In this document: positions 1-11,759 of the stretch, in pieces | Layout: every line of letters starts with the position of its first letter | Numbering within the stretch: position 1 is the stretch's first letter | Assembly (NCBI GenBank): GCA_009763385.1 | Contig: CM019825.1 | Coordinates: forward strand, 19,397,499-19,461,498 | Source: Coix lacryma-jobi var. lacryma-jobi | Taxonomy: Eukaryota > Streptophyta > Magnoliopsida > Poales > Poaceae | Direction of reading: 5' to 3' | DNA: 64,000 nucleotides | Made by a program: the position numbers and the translations under genes | Notes under the pieces: model-generated | What the model saw: the letters and a program-made list of their open reading frames with translations, nothing else | What the model was told of the DNA's origin: nothing | Databases searched by the model: none

Positions 1-1624
1 TCTGATGAGGATTTGATCACCTATAAATCAAAACCCTCCTCAACCATCTTTGATCCCCTCCATTTCACTTGGATTGAGGATGAAATGAGCATGCCCTAAC
101 AAAAGTTGCTTCAAATGAGGGTTGTCACCTTAGTGACCGCATCACATTGCTTTCCAACGACCTGTTCTTTTGTTGCTTTAGCCTCCAAGTACTTGATGTA
201 GCTTGCCTCCCAATGGACAAATGGGCAACCAATTCCATCATTCTACAGATTTATCAGACAAATATAGCACACATACTGAAACATAAACTAAAATACTCAG
301 ATGTGGAATGAACTGAATGTCCCAAAACAATCTTACATTGTGATCTACGCAGGTGTACAAGATCTTATCCTTGAACCACGACTGCTTCGACTAGCACTCT
401 ACTACCTGATGACACTTGCAGTTCGAGCATGTAATCAATGGCGGCTTGCCCTAACCTCTGCCCTGGCCACTGACCAGGAGCTTGATTCGGTGGTGGCCAT
501 CTTCCTCATCGCCCGCGCCTAGAGGGCCATGACCAAGCGGGAGTTGAGTCATCGTCATTCTACACCTGCGCCACCCCCACAAATGACACCAATCGCTGAC
601 ATTGATATCCTCCGCCCCTCCTCCCTATCGTCGATGTCTGAGAGTGAAGCAAAAAGTAATGGGGGAACGCGAGTTCGTCCGGGGGTTTTGGTTAAAAGTC
701 CATCAGCTGGCGAGGGTCCGTGTGGCTCACGTGCCTCAAATGGCGACGTGGACAACCACGTCGGTTGCTGGATGTCGCCTGGGCTATTTTGGACAGGGAT
801 AGGACCACTTAACTATATTAGGTAGCTAATATTACAATTTCTTAGTTTAAAGAGGTAGATAAGAACCCACTCATAATTTAGGGACCGACCATACAATTTA
901 CTCTTTAGGCTAAGTGTTTAGATAGAGGTGGATCAGAGCTATGGGTGGATCGGAGCTATGGGTGAGAAATCTCATCTAGGATTCTTGTGCCCCATAAAAG
1001 CGCTAGAATGTGAGGGTCAAATATGGATGAACATTCAATGCGGATGTGAATGTTGGACAATCTGACAATTTTTTATTTGCATGCGCCGGAGAGTCTTGCA
1101 CATGCTGGAACTAGTTGGCAAAAAAATTACTTACATCAAACTGACTCACGTGCCCTAGATGCACGTGTTAAACAAAAGTAATTATAGCATTGTTGTCGAT
1201 GCGAATGAGAAAAAGAGATATAGTGGAGCATTTGATGCCCTTGACCGAACCGTTCTATCTTGCTTTTTGTCAAGTAGACCTTAGAGCACCAGCCTAAGAG
1301 GGATCACATTCGGGCTAACACATTTAGGGTTATTCTAGGACCAGTAAGGACACCTAAAATGTCTTAAGTCAACGTAGAGATCAATCGGCTAGTGGATGAG
1401 AGGTCTATCCGGAGTCAGAGTGTGAGTACACACAAAACATGTGTTGTTAGTTGTGCACCGGATTGTGCGGTGCTTGCCTTTTCTATGAGTCTTGCCTTTT
1501 GTGCGGGTCTTGTCAAATCTAAGCACGAACACGTGACAAAAAAAATCAAGGGTTTAATCTCGCCATGATTCACTCGCTAATCTTCTACTACTTGCATAGG
1601 GCCAATTATTTGTCAAATTTCATA
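1..1624. other. Intergenic region, no recognised gene
   Basis: I see no convincing gene here. Short open frames exist around 301-825 and on the opposite strand at 555-755, but they have no recognisable domain, poor codon structure and overlap each other, so I treat them as chance. The stretch at about 450-790 is GC-richer than its surroundings and could be a remnant of a gene or transposon. The rest is AT-rich. Confidence 0.4.
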
Positions 1625-1871
1625 CTACCTTAAACTAAATTAATTCCTAAAATCACTTTAAGTCAAACTATATCACGTTTGATCAACTTTATAGAAAAAG
1701 TAATAAAATCCATGATACCAAATAATTATACTATGAAAATACATTTCATACACATCTAGTGATACTAAGTTCGTCCTATTAATATTAGCGCTTTTTTACG
1801 AGGTTGGTTAAATTTAAAATAGTTTAATTTAGAGAAGCTCTAGAAATTGATTTAATTTAGGGCGGAGGGAG
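1625..1871. mobile_element. Degenerate Stowaway-like MITE
   Basis: The right end (GGGCGGAGGGAG followed by TA) is the usual grass Stowaway/mariner-type terminus. The left end after TA (CTACCTTAAACTAAAT) is its diverged inverted match. About 247 bp, AT-rich, non-coding. Divergence of the termini suggests an old insertion. Confidence 0.6.
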
Positions 1872-2723
1872 TACATCTAAAAGTTGTCAATTATTTGAGA
1901 AGTACCCCCATATATTATATATACTTATTTGTATTTTATTATGTGGATGATAGCAGCATAAATTGGGCAGTGCTGGTTCTAGGATTTTGAGAGCCATCTG
2001 ATAAAATCGTCATAATGACCTAATTAAGTTATGTATAAAATCTTATAATATATATGCACTAATTTTATATCACTGATAAATGTTTCTTAGGTAATATTCT
2101 AAAATTCTGCTCACACCGATCAATTTTATCTGGCGCAAACGCAAATCAAGATTCAACTTATCTTCTCTATACTCTCTTCTCCGTCTTAGCATTTAGATAA
2201 CTTATAGTCTGTTATTATACTTGTTCTTAATTAGTTTGTTGATGTTTAATAGACTATAAGACCTGAGGTTTGTATACTTAGGTTTAAGCCCCTTATCTAG
2301 CTGGGATCTCGGTCGTCGCACCTCGTGCCCTGCCTCTAGGGTCGGCACTGAAACTCGGTAGTCAACTAACAACTACATGCAAGTTGCGGCCCGGCACAGA
2401 AACTGTGTTTGACCGCCAATCGTGCCGTGCGAATGGGGGCGGTATGTAGACAGCTACACTCCTGAGTTGAAAACCAAACGGCATGGGAAAAACAAAAGGA
2501 GAGCAAAAGAGACGACAGTAGTATAGTATGTGTGACATCCAGGGGCCAAGTATACATGAGCAAACCAGAGGAGATATGGGTGACTGCAGAAGCAGAAATG
2601 TGCTGTTCTTCTGAACTTTCAGATACCTACTTGAAAAACCGTTCGATTCTCATGCAGGAACTCCCAATTTGACGTCACAGAAGCTAAGTGAAATCAACTG
2701 GCGTGAGACTGTGAGCGAGAGAG
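1872..2723 (+). promoter_or_regulatory. Upstream region of the NLR gene
   Basis: AT-rich intergenic DNA followed by the presumed promoter and 5'UTR of the receptor gene starting at 2724. I could not fix a TATA box or transcription start. No gene is seen in it. Confidence 0.35.
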
Positions 2724-5700
2724 ATGGAGTCCGTGCTTGCAAAGCTCGCGCAGCTGATGGGGGCCAAGTCCAGCAACCTCACGAGCTTGTCAAGCGACAC
2801 GGCCTTTCTCCGAGACGAGCTCTCCACCATAAACGCTCTCCTCAAGAAGCTGGACAACAGTGAAGACGACGAGCTCGACCCACAGGTGAAGGATTGGAGC
2901 AGCCAAGTCAGGGAGCTGCGGTACGACATCGAGGACTGCCTTGACGACTTTGCTCTCCGTCTCCGGGTCGGCAGCGGCAGCGCTGGCGCCGGCGCCGCTG
3001 CCAAGGCCGGGTTCACCGAGAGGATTTCTCGCTTCGTCAGTGCGCTGAGGGCCCGCGTCGAGGCTGCCAGGCAGATCAAGGAGCTCAGGACTCGCCTACA
3101 AGACGTCGACGAACGGCGCAAGAGGTACAGGCTTGAAGACTGCATCTCTGGCTCTCATTCTACGGCTATTGATCCGCGGTTGCCGGCGCTCTACAAGGAG
3201 GCAGCCAATCTTGTGGGTGCTGATGGTCCCAGGGACGACCTCTCCAGATGGGTGATGGATGAAAAGCAGCAGCTGAAAGGGGTGGCTATAGTAGGGTTTG
3301 GAGGTCTGGGGAAGACGACACTTGCAAATGGGGTTTATCGTAGGGTTAAGGGCCAATTTGACTGCCATGCGTTTGCTTCAGTTTCCCAGAGACCTGATAT
3401 GCCTAGGCTTCTCAGCAGCATAAGATCAAAGCTTGGCCAGCAGGAGTCTTCTTGCCCTTGCGATGTCAAAGAACTCATCGACGATGTTAGAGAATACCTG
3501 CAACACAAGAGGTACTTTATTGTTCTCTATGTCCTACTAATTCAGCCTTAACAAGTGAATTTAGTCTTAGACTCGCTCTTCATTAATGCGCGACAAAGAT
3601 ATATCTGTTGTTCTTTGTCACCGAGTATAAGAAGTTTTGTTCTTCTTCCTACCTACCAATTGTCCCTTATTAGCATAACATCCATTTCCTCAATCCTATA
3701 GTCATACATATTCCTAATATTCATGGAGTTGGTTGAAATTCAATAATAGTGTTTCCTCAAATGCTTACCGAAGAATTGAGTGTGCTTTCATATGGAAAAT
3801 TGCAACTATCCTAATCAACACATGATCTGTTCAAAATAATTCACAGGTACTTAGTAGTAATTGATGATTTGTGGGATACAATATCATGGGATACTATCAA
3901 ATGTGCCTTTCCAGAGAATAATCTCAGAAGCAGATTTATTGTAACCACACGGATTGAGAGTGTTGCCAGGATCTGCTGCACTCACCAGGAATGCTTGTAC
4001 AGACTGAAACCCCTCGATGACCATGACTCAAGAAGATTACTGTTTAGCAGAACATTCAGCCCCAATCGTGATTGTCCTTCACAACTCAAGGAGGTTTCAG
4101 CTGAAATTTTGAAGAAATGCGGCGGTCTGCCGCTTGCAATAATTACAGTTGCAAGTCTATTAGCCAATCTACCAACTAGTGAAAAGGAGGACTGGGAGAA
4201 GATAAAAAATTCATTAGGCTCTCAGTATGGGACATACCTCACGTTGGCAGGGATGAGACAAATTTTAAGCCTCAGTTACAAGAATCTTCCACATCAACTC
4301 AAGACATGTTTCCTGTATCTAGGCATATATCCAGAGGACTACATAATTCAAAGGGATGATTTGGTTCGACAATGGGTCGCAGAAGGTCTTGTGAGTAATT
4401 CTGGTAGGCAAGATGCAGAGGATTTAGCGAAGAACTACTTCAATGAGCTTGTAAACAGAAGCATGATTCAACCTGAAGAGACTGACTATAATGGAGAGGT
4501 ATTGTCTTGCCGAGTGCATGATATGATGCTCGATTTGATCCTTAGCAAGTGCACAGAGGACAATTTTATCACTGTGGTATACAATTATCAGGGCATGAGA
4601 AAGATGCCTAACAGCAAGGTCCGTCGACTCTCCCTCAACCTGAATGGTACAGAAGGTGTCTCGATTTCAGCTGTTAACATCATTGCAAGCCTATCACAAA
4701 TTCGATCTCTTGCCTTGTTTGGTCACACTGCTTGTATGCCTGTGTGCGCACATCTTTTGCCGGAGTCGAAATTTCTCCGAGTTCTTGTCCTTGAGCTCAG
4801 GGAGTTCAATGGCAAGCATCGGCAGAAGGAAGAAGGCATCGATCTGACAGGCATATGTCAGCTAGTTCTGTTGAGATATTTGAAGGTACAGGCAAGGGGC
4901 AGTCGTGTTAAGTTACCCACGGAGATCCAAGGGTTATGCCATCTGGAGACACTGGAAATGCATTGCGGATTTTTTGGTAGTCTTCCATCAGATGTTTTTC
5001 ATCTACCAGCCTTATTGCATCTCAGTGTCACATCATCACAATATGGGTTTCCTGATGGGATTGGTAACGCAAAATCCCTGTGCACTCTGAAGTACTTTGG
5101 CTTGTTGGAGAACTCACTGGAGAACATTCACGGCCTAGGAGAGCTCATGAACCTGAGGAATCTGACGATATGTTGTTTTCCCAAATTCTTGCTGGACAGT
5201 GCAAGTGGAAGTTCATCAATGAAGGCACTGTGTTCATCCCTTGCAAAACTTGGTGGCTACAACCTGAGATGTTTATCTGTGGCGCGATATCCTGAAATCT
5301 GTGCTGACGCTCTGAGTTCACTGGCACCTCCTCCACATCATCTGGAGGCACTTGATATCTTAGCATGGTATTTCACCAGGATTCCTAGGTGGCTTGCTGA
5401 GCTCCATAACCTCTCCTACTTGGAGCTTTCTGTAACCGAGGCGACGGAGGAGGATATTGGTATCCTCGGGAAGCTGCCCTCACTCATGCACCTCCAATTT
5501 CAGATCCATCAAGCGCCTAAACAAAAGATCATCGTACATGGCGGCATGGGACTTCTGTTCCCAATCCTTGTTAATTTTCAGTTCAAGTGCCAACGGAGAA
5601 TGTCCCTGCAGCTCTTGATTTTTGAGGTAGGAGCCATGCCCAACTTGCGACGGCTTGAGACAGAAACCAGCGTGGCATTGCTTAAATATGAGGGTTGCAA

Positions 5701-5854
5701 GCATGTCAGAATTGATCACCTTCTAGGCCTCAAAGAGATATGTGTATCCATGTTACATGGCCAGTGCTCAGAATCTGAAATAATAGGTGCAGAGTGCACC
5801 CTCAGAAACATCGCTCGAGCTCACCCGAACCGTCCTACCATCACAATAATCTAA
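2724..5854 (+). CDS. CC-NB-ARC-LRR (CNL) disease-resistance-type receptor
   Basis: Exons 2724-3511 and 3847-5854 join in phase 2 to give 931 aa ending in TAA. Residues 1-180 form an Rx-type coiled-coil domain with an EDVID-like motif (YDIEDCLDDF, 67-76). The NB-ARC domain has the P-loop GFGGLGKTT (191-199), kinase 2 LVVIDDLW (265-272), RNBS-B FIVTTR (293-298), GLPLAI (356-361), RNBS-D CFLYLGIYPED (417-427) and the MHD motif VHDMM (486-490). The rest, about 520-931, is leucine-rich repeat. In this family the NB-ARC is an ADP/ATP switch and the LRR restrains or senses effectors. The 335-bp intron lies just before kinase 2, a position known in grass CNL genes. If it were retained, translation would stop at 3551 after a truncated CC-NB protein. 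All key motifs are present, so the gene looks functional. The effector recognised cannot be told. Confidence 0.93.
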
Positions 5855-7594
5855 ACAGACTCAGGGCCAACGGTGGCATATCCTTAGCTGTGTAACTGGT
5901 ACGATGAAAAGCCAGCCCTATATTGTATTATCTTCTACTCCGTAGAACACTGGCATCTTTCATTTGCTGTGTGTACACTAATGATAGCTCTCCATCCTTT
6001 TATATTGAATTATCCTTCCTGCATCCAGTACTCCAGTATATGTATGATAAAATAGCATTTTCTCCTATTTTCGCACTGATCTAGAGGGACCTACTGATGG
6101 ATTAACAATGAGTTGAGGTGAAGTTAAATGTCACAGTTCTTCTCCCAAAAAAGAAGGCTAGCACTTCAAACTAAGCTTGGAGTAGCAACCTACAACTCAG
6201 CCCATAAGCACAGTGGCTGTAGATATATAAGTACTAGTAGCTTTCTACAGTTCTGTACATAAACTGTTCATAGTAAGCAGTGTGCTGGAAAAGGTGACAA
6301 ATGATACAATGAAATGCTGAAAAAAGATAAAGAAAATGATTTAGTAGTAAGTACCAAGAAAATGTTTAAACTCAGTGTATCGTACATACAATATGGTTTT
6401 GAACCTTTTAGGAATTGACAGGTATTTTATGACTAAATATAACAATGGGAATTGATGAAATTATCATGATTGATCTAAGCATCTTTGTTGCGATTGCAGT
6501 TTCACACATGCTGATTGGCAGGTTTGCAATGGCGATGCCTCGCCAAAACAAAAACAAAAACATAAACAAGGCTCCGATGGCAATGAGAGTGCTGCATGCA
6601 ATTTAAAACCAATTGAAAATTTTCTATCAGAATTTTTTTTTTTGAAATTTCACTCACTCTTCAAATCTTGCATGAGGATCTCTAAATGGAACACTCATGT
6701 GCATGCAGCAAGCAGCATGTGCGTATTTATCTTCTACAATGTGGTGACAGACTGAAAATAACACCCTTTCTTTTAGTTTTGACTTCTGAGCTAAAGTTCA
6801 TTCGTTTGACCCTATTGAATTTCTGGTTACTGCTCCATGGATCTGTGAGTGTGAACAATAAGTGAGATGTTTTTTTCTGTTTCGGCAGCCAGTGTATATA
6901 AATAAGGAAACACAAGTTTGATAGGTAGGACAAAACACAAACACTTGGTGTGCATAGCACAATGTATAATAATAATAATAAATACGCATCAGGCGGAGCC
7001 GCGGAGAGGGAGACGTCTTACTTGCTGCAGAAGTCCTCTATGCCGAACAGAACTAGAGCGGGCGACGCACGGACGCAGGCAACCAACATGACGGCGCCGG
7101 CTCGTCGACGACGCACTGACGCAGCCACGCAGGCACCGGTGGCGAAGCTACGTTGGGGCCATGCTGGACTATGGCCATCTTGCCTTTGTGATTTTTTTTT
7201 TTTTTTGAAACTGCCTTTGTGATTTTTCGAAAGCCCATATACCCAGTCCACCAACGGTACAAGCCCAGCGGGAGCTCAGAACTCCGCACTACGTAGGACC
7301 ACAGGCAGGCCGCGGTCAGCCCCGCCGCTAGCTCCCCACAGCCCACACGTTAGGCATGCAGCATGCTACAGTTTTTTTTTTAGACGAAAGAAAAATTATA
7401 TTAAAATATAGCTGGGTACATCGTCACGTTATAAGTACTCTGGAAAAAACATATATCCAAAAACTGATTTTCATCTATATTGCACTCATACTGTGAATGG
7501 CTCAAACTCTCAAATCTAAATCTATTTGACGCTTCATATGGATGACCGCACAAGTAAATACTCGGCAACAATTGTTTTAGCCCAAACAATAGAT
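5855..7594. other. 3' flank of NLR gene and intergenic DNA
   Basis: The first few hundred bases are probably the receptor's 3'UTR. The remainder is AT-rich with homopolymer tracts (poly-T near 6631 and 7191). A GC-rich island at about 6980-7350 contains only short overlapping open frames. No recognised gene or complete transposon. Confidence 0.4.
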
Positions 7595-7614
7595 GCCCAT
7601 TTACGTAAGACTTA
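7595..7614 (+). repeat. Left part of a 33-bp direct duplication, occupied copy
   Basis: These 20 bases, plus 19753-19769 on the far side of the MITE and retrotransposon, reconstruct a 33-bp sequence that is present uninterrupted at 19826-19858. The MITE (7615-7849) and then element 1 (7853-19752) lie inside this copy. Confidence 0.85.
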
Positions 7615-7849
7615 CTCCCTCCGTCCCTAAATAAGTGTCGTTCTCGCTTCCCGAGGAAAAGTTGCCGGTAATTATATATTAAAATATATTAATATTTATG
7701 CTAAATAATTAGTATCATCGGAAAGATCTTTACATCTAGTTTTTTAACAAAATTATTTGGAGATATAAATATTGCACATATTTTCTACAAATTGAGTCAA
7801 ACACGTGGCACGCACACCAACGACGACACTTATTTAGGGACGGAGGGAG
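7615..7849 (+). mobile_element. Stowaway-like MITE, family A copy 1 (235 bp)
   Basis: Terminal inverted repeats begin CTCCCTCCGTCCCTAAATAA and are flanked by the TA dinucleotide on both sides (7613-7614 and 7850-7851). The 235-bp body is AT-rich and non-coding. It matches the copy at 39230-39464 in the same orientation with roughly ten differences. Tc1/mariner-type MITEs are moved in trans by mariner-like transposases. Element 1 inserted three bases beyond its right end. Confidence 0.9.
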
Positions 7850-7852
7850 TAT

Positions 7853-9654
7853 TGTCGGTGTTTCGTACCCGGGGGTATTACACCAACGAGTAATAACGAT
7901 CGCGTGCTTCTCCTCCTGGATGGTGATGCAAGAGGACACAAGATTTATCCTGGTTCGGGCAAAGAAGGCCCTACGTCCAGCGGGAGAGGATGTTCTTGTA
8001 TTACTTGCACCGAAGTGCTTGTACAGGGGTGGATACAAGCTCACTGAGCATGGACCAGGGTCCGAACTCGAGTGCGGCGTGAGAGTGGATGTGGATGAAC
8101 GTTCCTCTGTCTAACCGTCCCCCCCCCCCAATGAGGGGCCCTGGTGTCCCCTTTTATACAACAAGAGGAGGCCAGGGCTTACACAGGATAGTTGTGTACA
8201 GCGCTCGGTATGGCGGGGAGTAGGAACTCTGTCTTGTCGAGGCCGCTGTAGCCAACGTGAGCGTTGCTGTAGAGGCGTCCTTGAAGCGTGGCCTCCATCC
8301 CGGGCGCGGTCATGGAGGCGTGTCGGAGTGGAAGCCGTACAGCGTCCCATCCCGGCTCGTACAGGACACAGCGGGGTCCCTCCGGGTCTTGGGGTACCTG
8401 TCTTCCAAGAGCGTGAAAGCAGTTAGGGCTCGAGGGGCACAGAGCCGGCCTCGAGGTGGTATCTACGGGGGCTCGAGGGGTGCAGAGCCGGCCTCGAGGT
8501 GTTACAGTGTATGGTATGGCCGAATAGTGCTGTACTGGTGCCCTTTCGCCCATGCTTGTAGTGAAAACGAGACTTGACCTTTACACCGAGTTACTATGGC
8601 ACGTGCTGTGCTCCAGTGGACAAGACCGGAGTAGGTGAAGGCATTAAATGCGTGGTATGGGCTGGTACGGCTGTTTTGTGCAGCTCGAGGTTCGTGCGTT
8701 AAGGCTCGAGGTGTGGGGGCGCGCTCGCCCGAAGCCTGGAGGGCTCGGGCGAGACGGAGATAGATCGTTCGCCCGAGGCCTGGCTGGGAGGGCTCGGGCG
8801 AGTCGGAGACAAAGCGCTCGCCCGAGGCCTGGCTGGGAGGGCTCGGGCGAGTCGGAGACAAAGCGCTCGCCCGAGGCCTGGCTGAGAGGGCTCGGGCGAG
8901 ACGGAGACAGAGCGCTCGCCCGAGGCCTGGCTGAGAGGGCTCGGGCGAGACGGAGATTGAGTGCTCGCCCGAGGCCTGGCTGAGAGGGCTCGGGCGAGAC
9001 GGAGACAGAGCGCTCGCCCGAGGCCTGGCTGGGAGGGCTCGGGCGAGACGGAGATTGAGTGCTCGCCCGAGGCCTGGCTGGGAGGGCTCAGGCGAGACGG
9101 AGAGTGAGCGCTCGCCCGAGGCCTGGCCGGGAGGGCTCGGGCGAGACGGAGATTGAGTGCTCGCCCGAGGCCTGGCTGGGAGGGCTCGGGCGAGACGGAG
9201 AGTGAGCGCTCGCCCGAGGCCTGGCCTGGCTGAGAGGGCTCGGGCGAGACGGAGACAGAGCGCTCGCCCGAGGCCTGGCTGGGAGGGCTCGGGCGAGACG
9301 GAGAGTGAGCGCTCGCCCGAGGCCTGGCTGAGAGGGCTCGGGCGAGACGGAGACAGAGCGCTCGCCCGAGGCCTGGCTGGGAGGGCTCGGGCGAGACGGA
9401 GATTGAGCGCTCGCCCGAGGCCTGGCTGGGAGGGCTCAGGCGAGACGGAGACAGAGCGCTCGCCCGAGGCCTGGCTGGGAGGGCTCGGGCGAGACGGAGA
9501 TTGAGCGCTCGCCCGAGGCCTGGCTGGGAGGGCTCGGGCGAGACGGAGATTGAGCGCTCGCCCGAGGCCTGGCTGGGAGGGCTCGGGCGAGACGGAGACA
9601 GGGCGTTCGGGTGTTTGCGTTGATTGGGGGTACCCCTTTTTTGTACCACCGACA
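7853..9654 (-). repeat. Element 1 left LTR (its 3' LTR), 1802 bp
   Basis: Begins TGTCGGTG and ends CACCGACA. About half of it is a 49-bp tandem repeat. It is 107 bp longer than the right LTR, about two repeat units plus small indels. On the minus strand a TATAAAAGG-type box lies near 8151-8162. Confidence 0.92.
8727..9602. repeat. 49-bp minisatellite inside left LTR
   Basis: About 18 units with period 49 (for example GCTCGCCCGAGG at 8914 and again at 8963). The units differ mainly at two short variable positions (CTGAGAG/CTGGGAG, and GACAGAGC/GATTGAGT/GAGTGAGC). They are GC-rich and nearly stop-free in many frames, which produces long spurious open frames. Confidence 0.92.
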
Positions 9655-9678
9655 GTAGCCCCCGAGCCCTTGTTCGAG
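9655..9678 (-). other. Candidate polypurine tract of element 1
   Basis: Read on the minus strand, a purine-rich run (AAGGGCTCGGGGGCTAC) directly abuts the left LTR. That is where plus-strand priming occurs in a minus-oriented element. Assignment rests on position and composition. Confidence 0.6.
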
Positions 9679-10049
9679 TGCTTGCACTCGAGCAGGGGCT
9701 CTTTGACCTGGGTTTTGAGGACTTTGACTGCGTTGGTTTTCGAGGGGGTTTAGCCGTGCTGATTCCATGGGTGTCGCGCGAGCGACACCCGTGGGTGTAG
9801 CCCCCGAGGCCACGGGGGAGTGGTTGGAACTTCCTCGTGGGCTTTTTGCGAGCGTCGAGTCCCCGAGTTTTGGATCCTTTTTGAAGAGAACTCCGTCGCT
9901 GGGAAGCCTTCTGCCCGTTGGGCACGCCTTTTTAGGCGGAAATCGTCGGGGAGAGCAGAGATCGCGGCGCCATGTGTACCTGTCAACAGGCTCGAAATGT
10001 AGTTTGGTAGTAATATTTAAATGTTCGAGGCAACCTTTCCTTTGTCGTG

Positions 10050-10175
10050 GGGGACTCCGTCCGAGGCTTGGCTCGGAGGGCTCGGACGAGACGGAGAACA
10101 AGCGTTCGTCCTGGGCCTGGTCTCGAGGGCTCGGGCGAGAAGGAGGTCGAGCGTTCCCCCGAGGCCTGAAAATCC
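10050..10175. repeat. Diverged 49-bp repeat units in element 1 interior (first block)
   Basis: Two to three degenerate copies of the LTR minisatellite unit (GGCTCGGACGAGACGGAG and similar) in the internal region close to the left LTR. Confidence 0.65.
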
Positions 10176-11089
10176 CATGTTCATACAAAGAAAGAGATTA
10201 GTCGTAACTGTCCGAGTTTTTAGACCCTCTTTCGTCGAGGGGTGCCAGGCTGAACCGACTGGCCGGCTCCTCGAGCTGTCCGGCATGCCGATTGCCCTGG
10301 CTTGTCGTCTCGCGAGTCCTTTCGATCGGATGCGAGGTGGGTTGCCTCGTACTACCCCGAGTGGGCGAGTATCGAGGTTCCCGGTGAGCTAGTAACGGGG
10401 AATCCAAGTGAGAGCTCGTGCCCCGTTCGTTAGGGGTCGACTGTGGCCCGGAGGCGGTCTCATAAAGCATGGGTGCTCAGTCTGCAGGAGTGCCGGGTCC
10501 ATTCGATAGGGCCCGGTGGCTCGATGCCTCCCTCCGAGGGGATCTCACTGCATGTCGAGCTCCCCGCCTTGGATACACGTGGGGGGCCTCGAGGGCTTGG
10601 CCCTCGAGTGATGCCGCGAGTGGCGCCCCTTGGTGTCCCTGACTCGGGTGCTCGAAGCCGGCTGTCGAACCCTTTTCGAGGGCCAGCCTTCGCTGCTTCG
10701 AGACTTAGGGCCGGGGCCCGTTTTTACCTTTGTGAAGAAGCCTCCGTCGGGAGTGGAGATCGTGGCGCCGGGGCGACGAGCGTGAAGTTGGAGCGGCGGC
10801 CTCGGAGGGCCCCGGTAGAGCGTAGCGAGTGCGGAGTCGCCACGTGTACCTGCCATTCAGCTTGCAACGCGGTTAGATGGGCACATTGTACGTGCGCGGT
10901 TACCTACTCACCATCGCGGGAGACGGCGTCGGTTTGTCGAGGGGGACATGCTGCCTCCTGATGCGGACGGCGGTGTAGGGGCCCTTCTTCCTCCTGGCTT
11001 GGTCGTAGTCCCTGCGTCTGGCCCGAGGTGCCACGTCGATGATCGAGCCCCCCGCGTCCGGTTCGAGGAGCGATGCCGCATCTCGAGTT

Positions 11090-11285
11090 CCTTGCTAGGC
11101 CTTGCTTGGAGGGCTCGGAGGAAGAGGAGACCGTACGTTCGCCCGAAGCCTTGCTTGGTGGGCTCGGGCGATGCGGAGATCGAGCGCTCGCCCGAGGCCT
11201 CGCTGGGAGGGCTCGGGCGAAGTGGGGATCGAGCGCTCGCCCGAGGCCTCGCTGGGAGGGCTCGGGCGAGGCGGAGAACTCGGGG
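11090..11285. repeat. Diverged 49-bp repeat units in element 1 interior (second block)
   Basis: About four units of the same 49-bp type (CGCTCGCCCGAGGCCTCGCT repeated), just upstream of the promoter of the opposite-strand gene. Confidence 0.7.
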
Positions 11286-11539
11286 CCCAGGATTCCTTCG
11301 CAGGGAAGGAGTCAAAGGTAGGACACCTGTTCCCGTTGGGTGCGCCTTTTTAGGCGGTTTTCTGGGGCGGCGGGCGGCGCCCGTTGCAGACGCGCGCACG
11401 GGTTCTCGACCAGGCATTTAATGCTTGCGTGCGCACCCGTATCGAGGGGATTTTCTCAATCATGAGATTTCCTCGCGTGCGACGCATTAAATGCGGGCGA
11501 ATATTTGACCGTTCAGGATCCGGTCGTTGGCTTTTATCC

Positions 11540-11547
11540 TATAAATA
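11540..11547 (+). promoter_or_regulatory. TATA box of the opposite-strand gene in element 1
   Basis: TATAAATA on the plus strand, about 210 bp upstream of the ATG at 11760. The intervening sequence contains a GAGAGA run at about 11695-11712, as expected of a plant 5'UTR. It implies an internal promoter that reads against the retrotransposon. Confidence 0.55.
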
Positions 11548-11759
11548 CGTCCCTTGGGATTTCAGGAGCGGTTTCTTTCCGCATTCTCTCGTGTCCCTTA
11601 CTCCTTCGTCTTGCTCCTCCGCCCAACCGCACAAAAGCAGAGGTGGGAAGGAGAGACCGGGCCGACGGCGGAGAAGAGGGTTGTGAAACAGAGGAGGGAG
11701 AGAGAGAGAGAGACCTTTCTTCTTCGCGTCTCCTGGGCCCCCGCGCTCTGCTGCTCGAG

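Noticed and set aside
1..830. Possible gene or zinc-finger transposase fragment on the minus strand
   Set aside because: Short frames with internal stops and no clear motif, so not enough support.
8502..10188. Long open frames on both strands (up to 408 codons) encoding Ser/Pro/Arg repeats such as LRLARALPARPRAS
   Set aside because: They are read-through of the 49-bp LTR minisatellite, open in several frames on both strands and repeated in the other LTR at 18703-19784. No start context or conserved domain.
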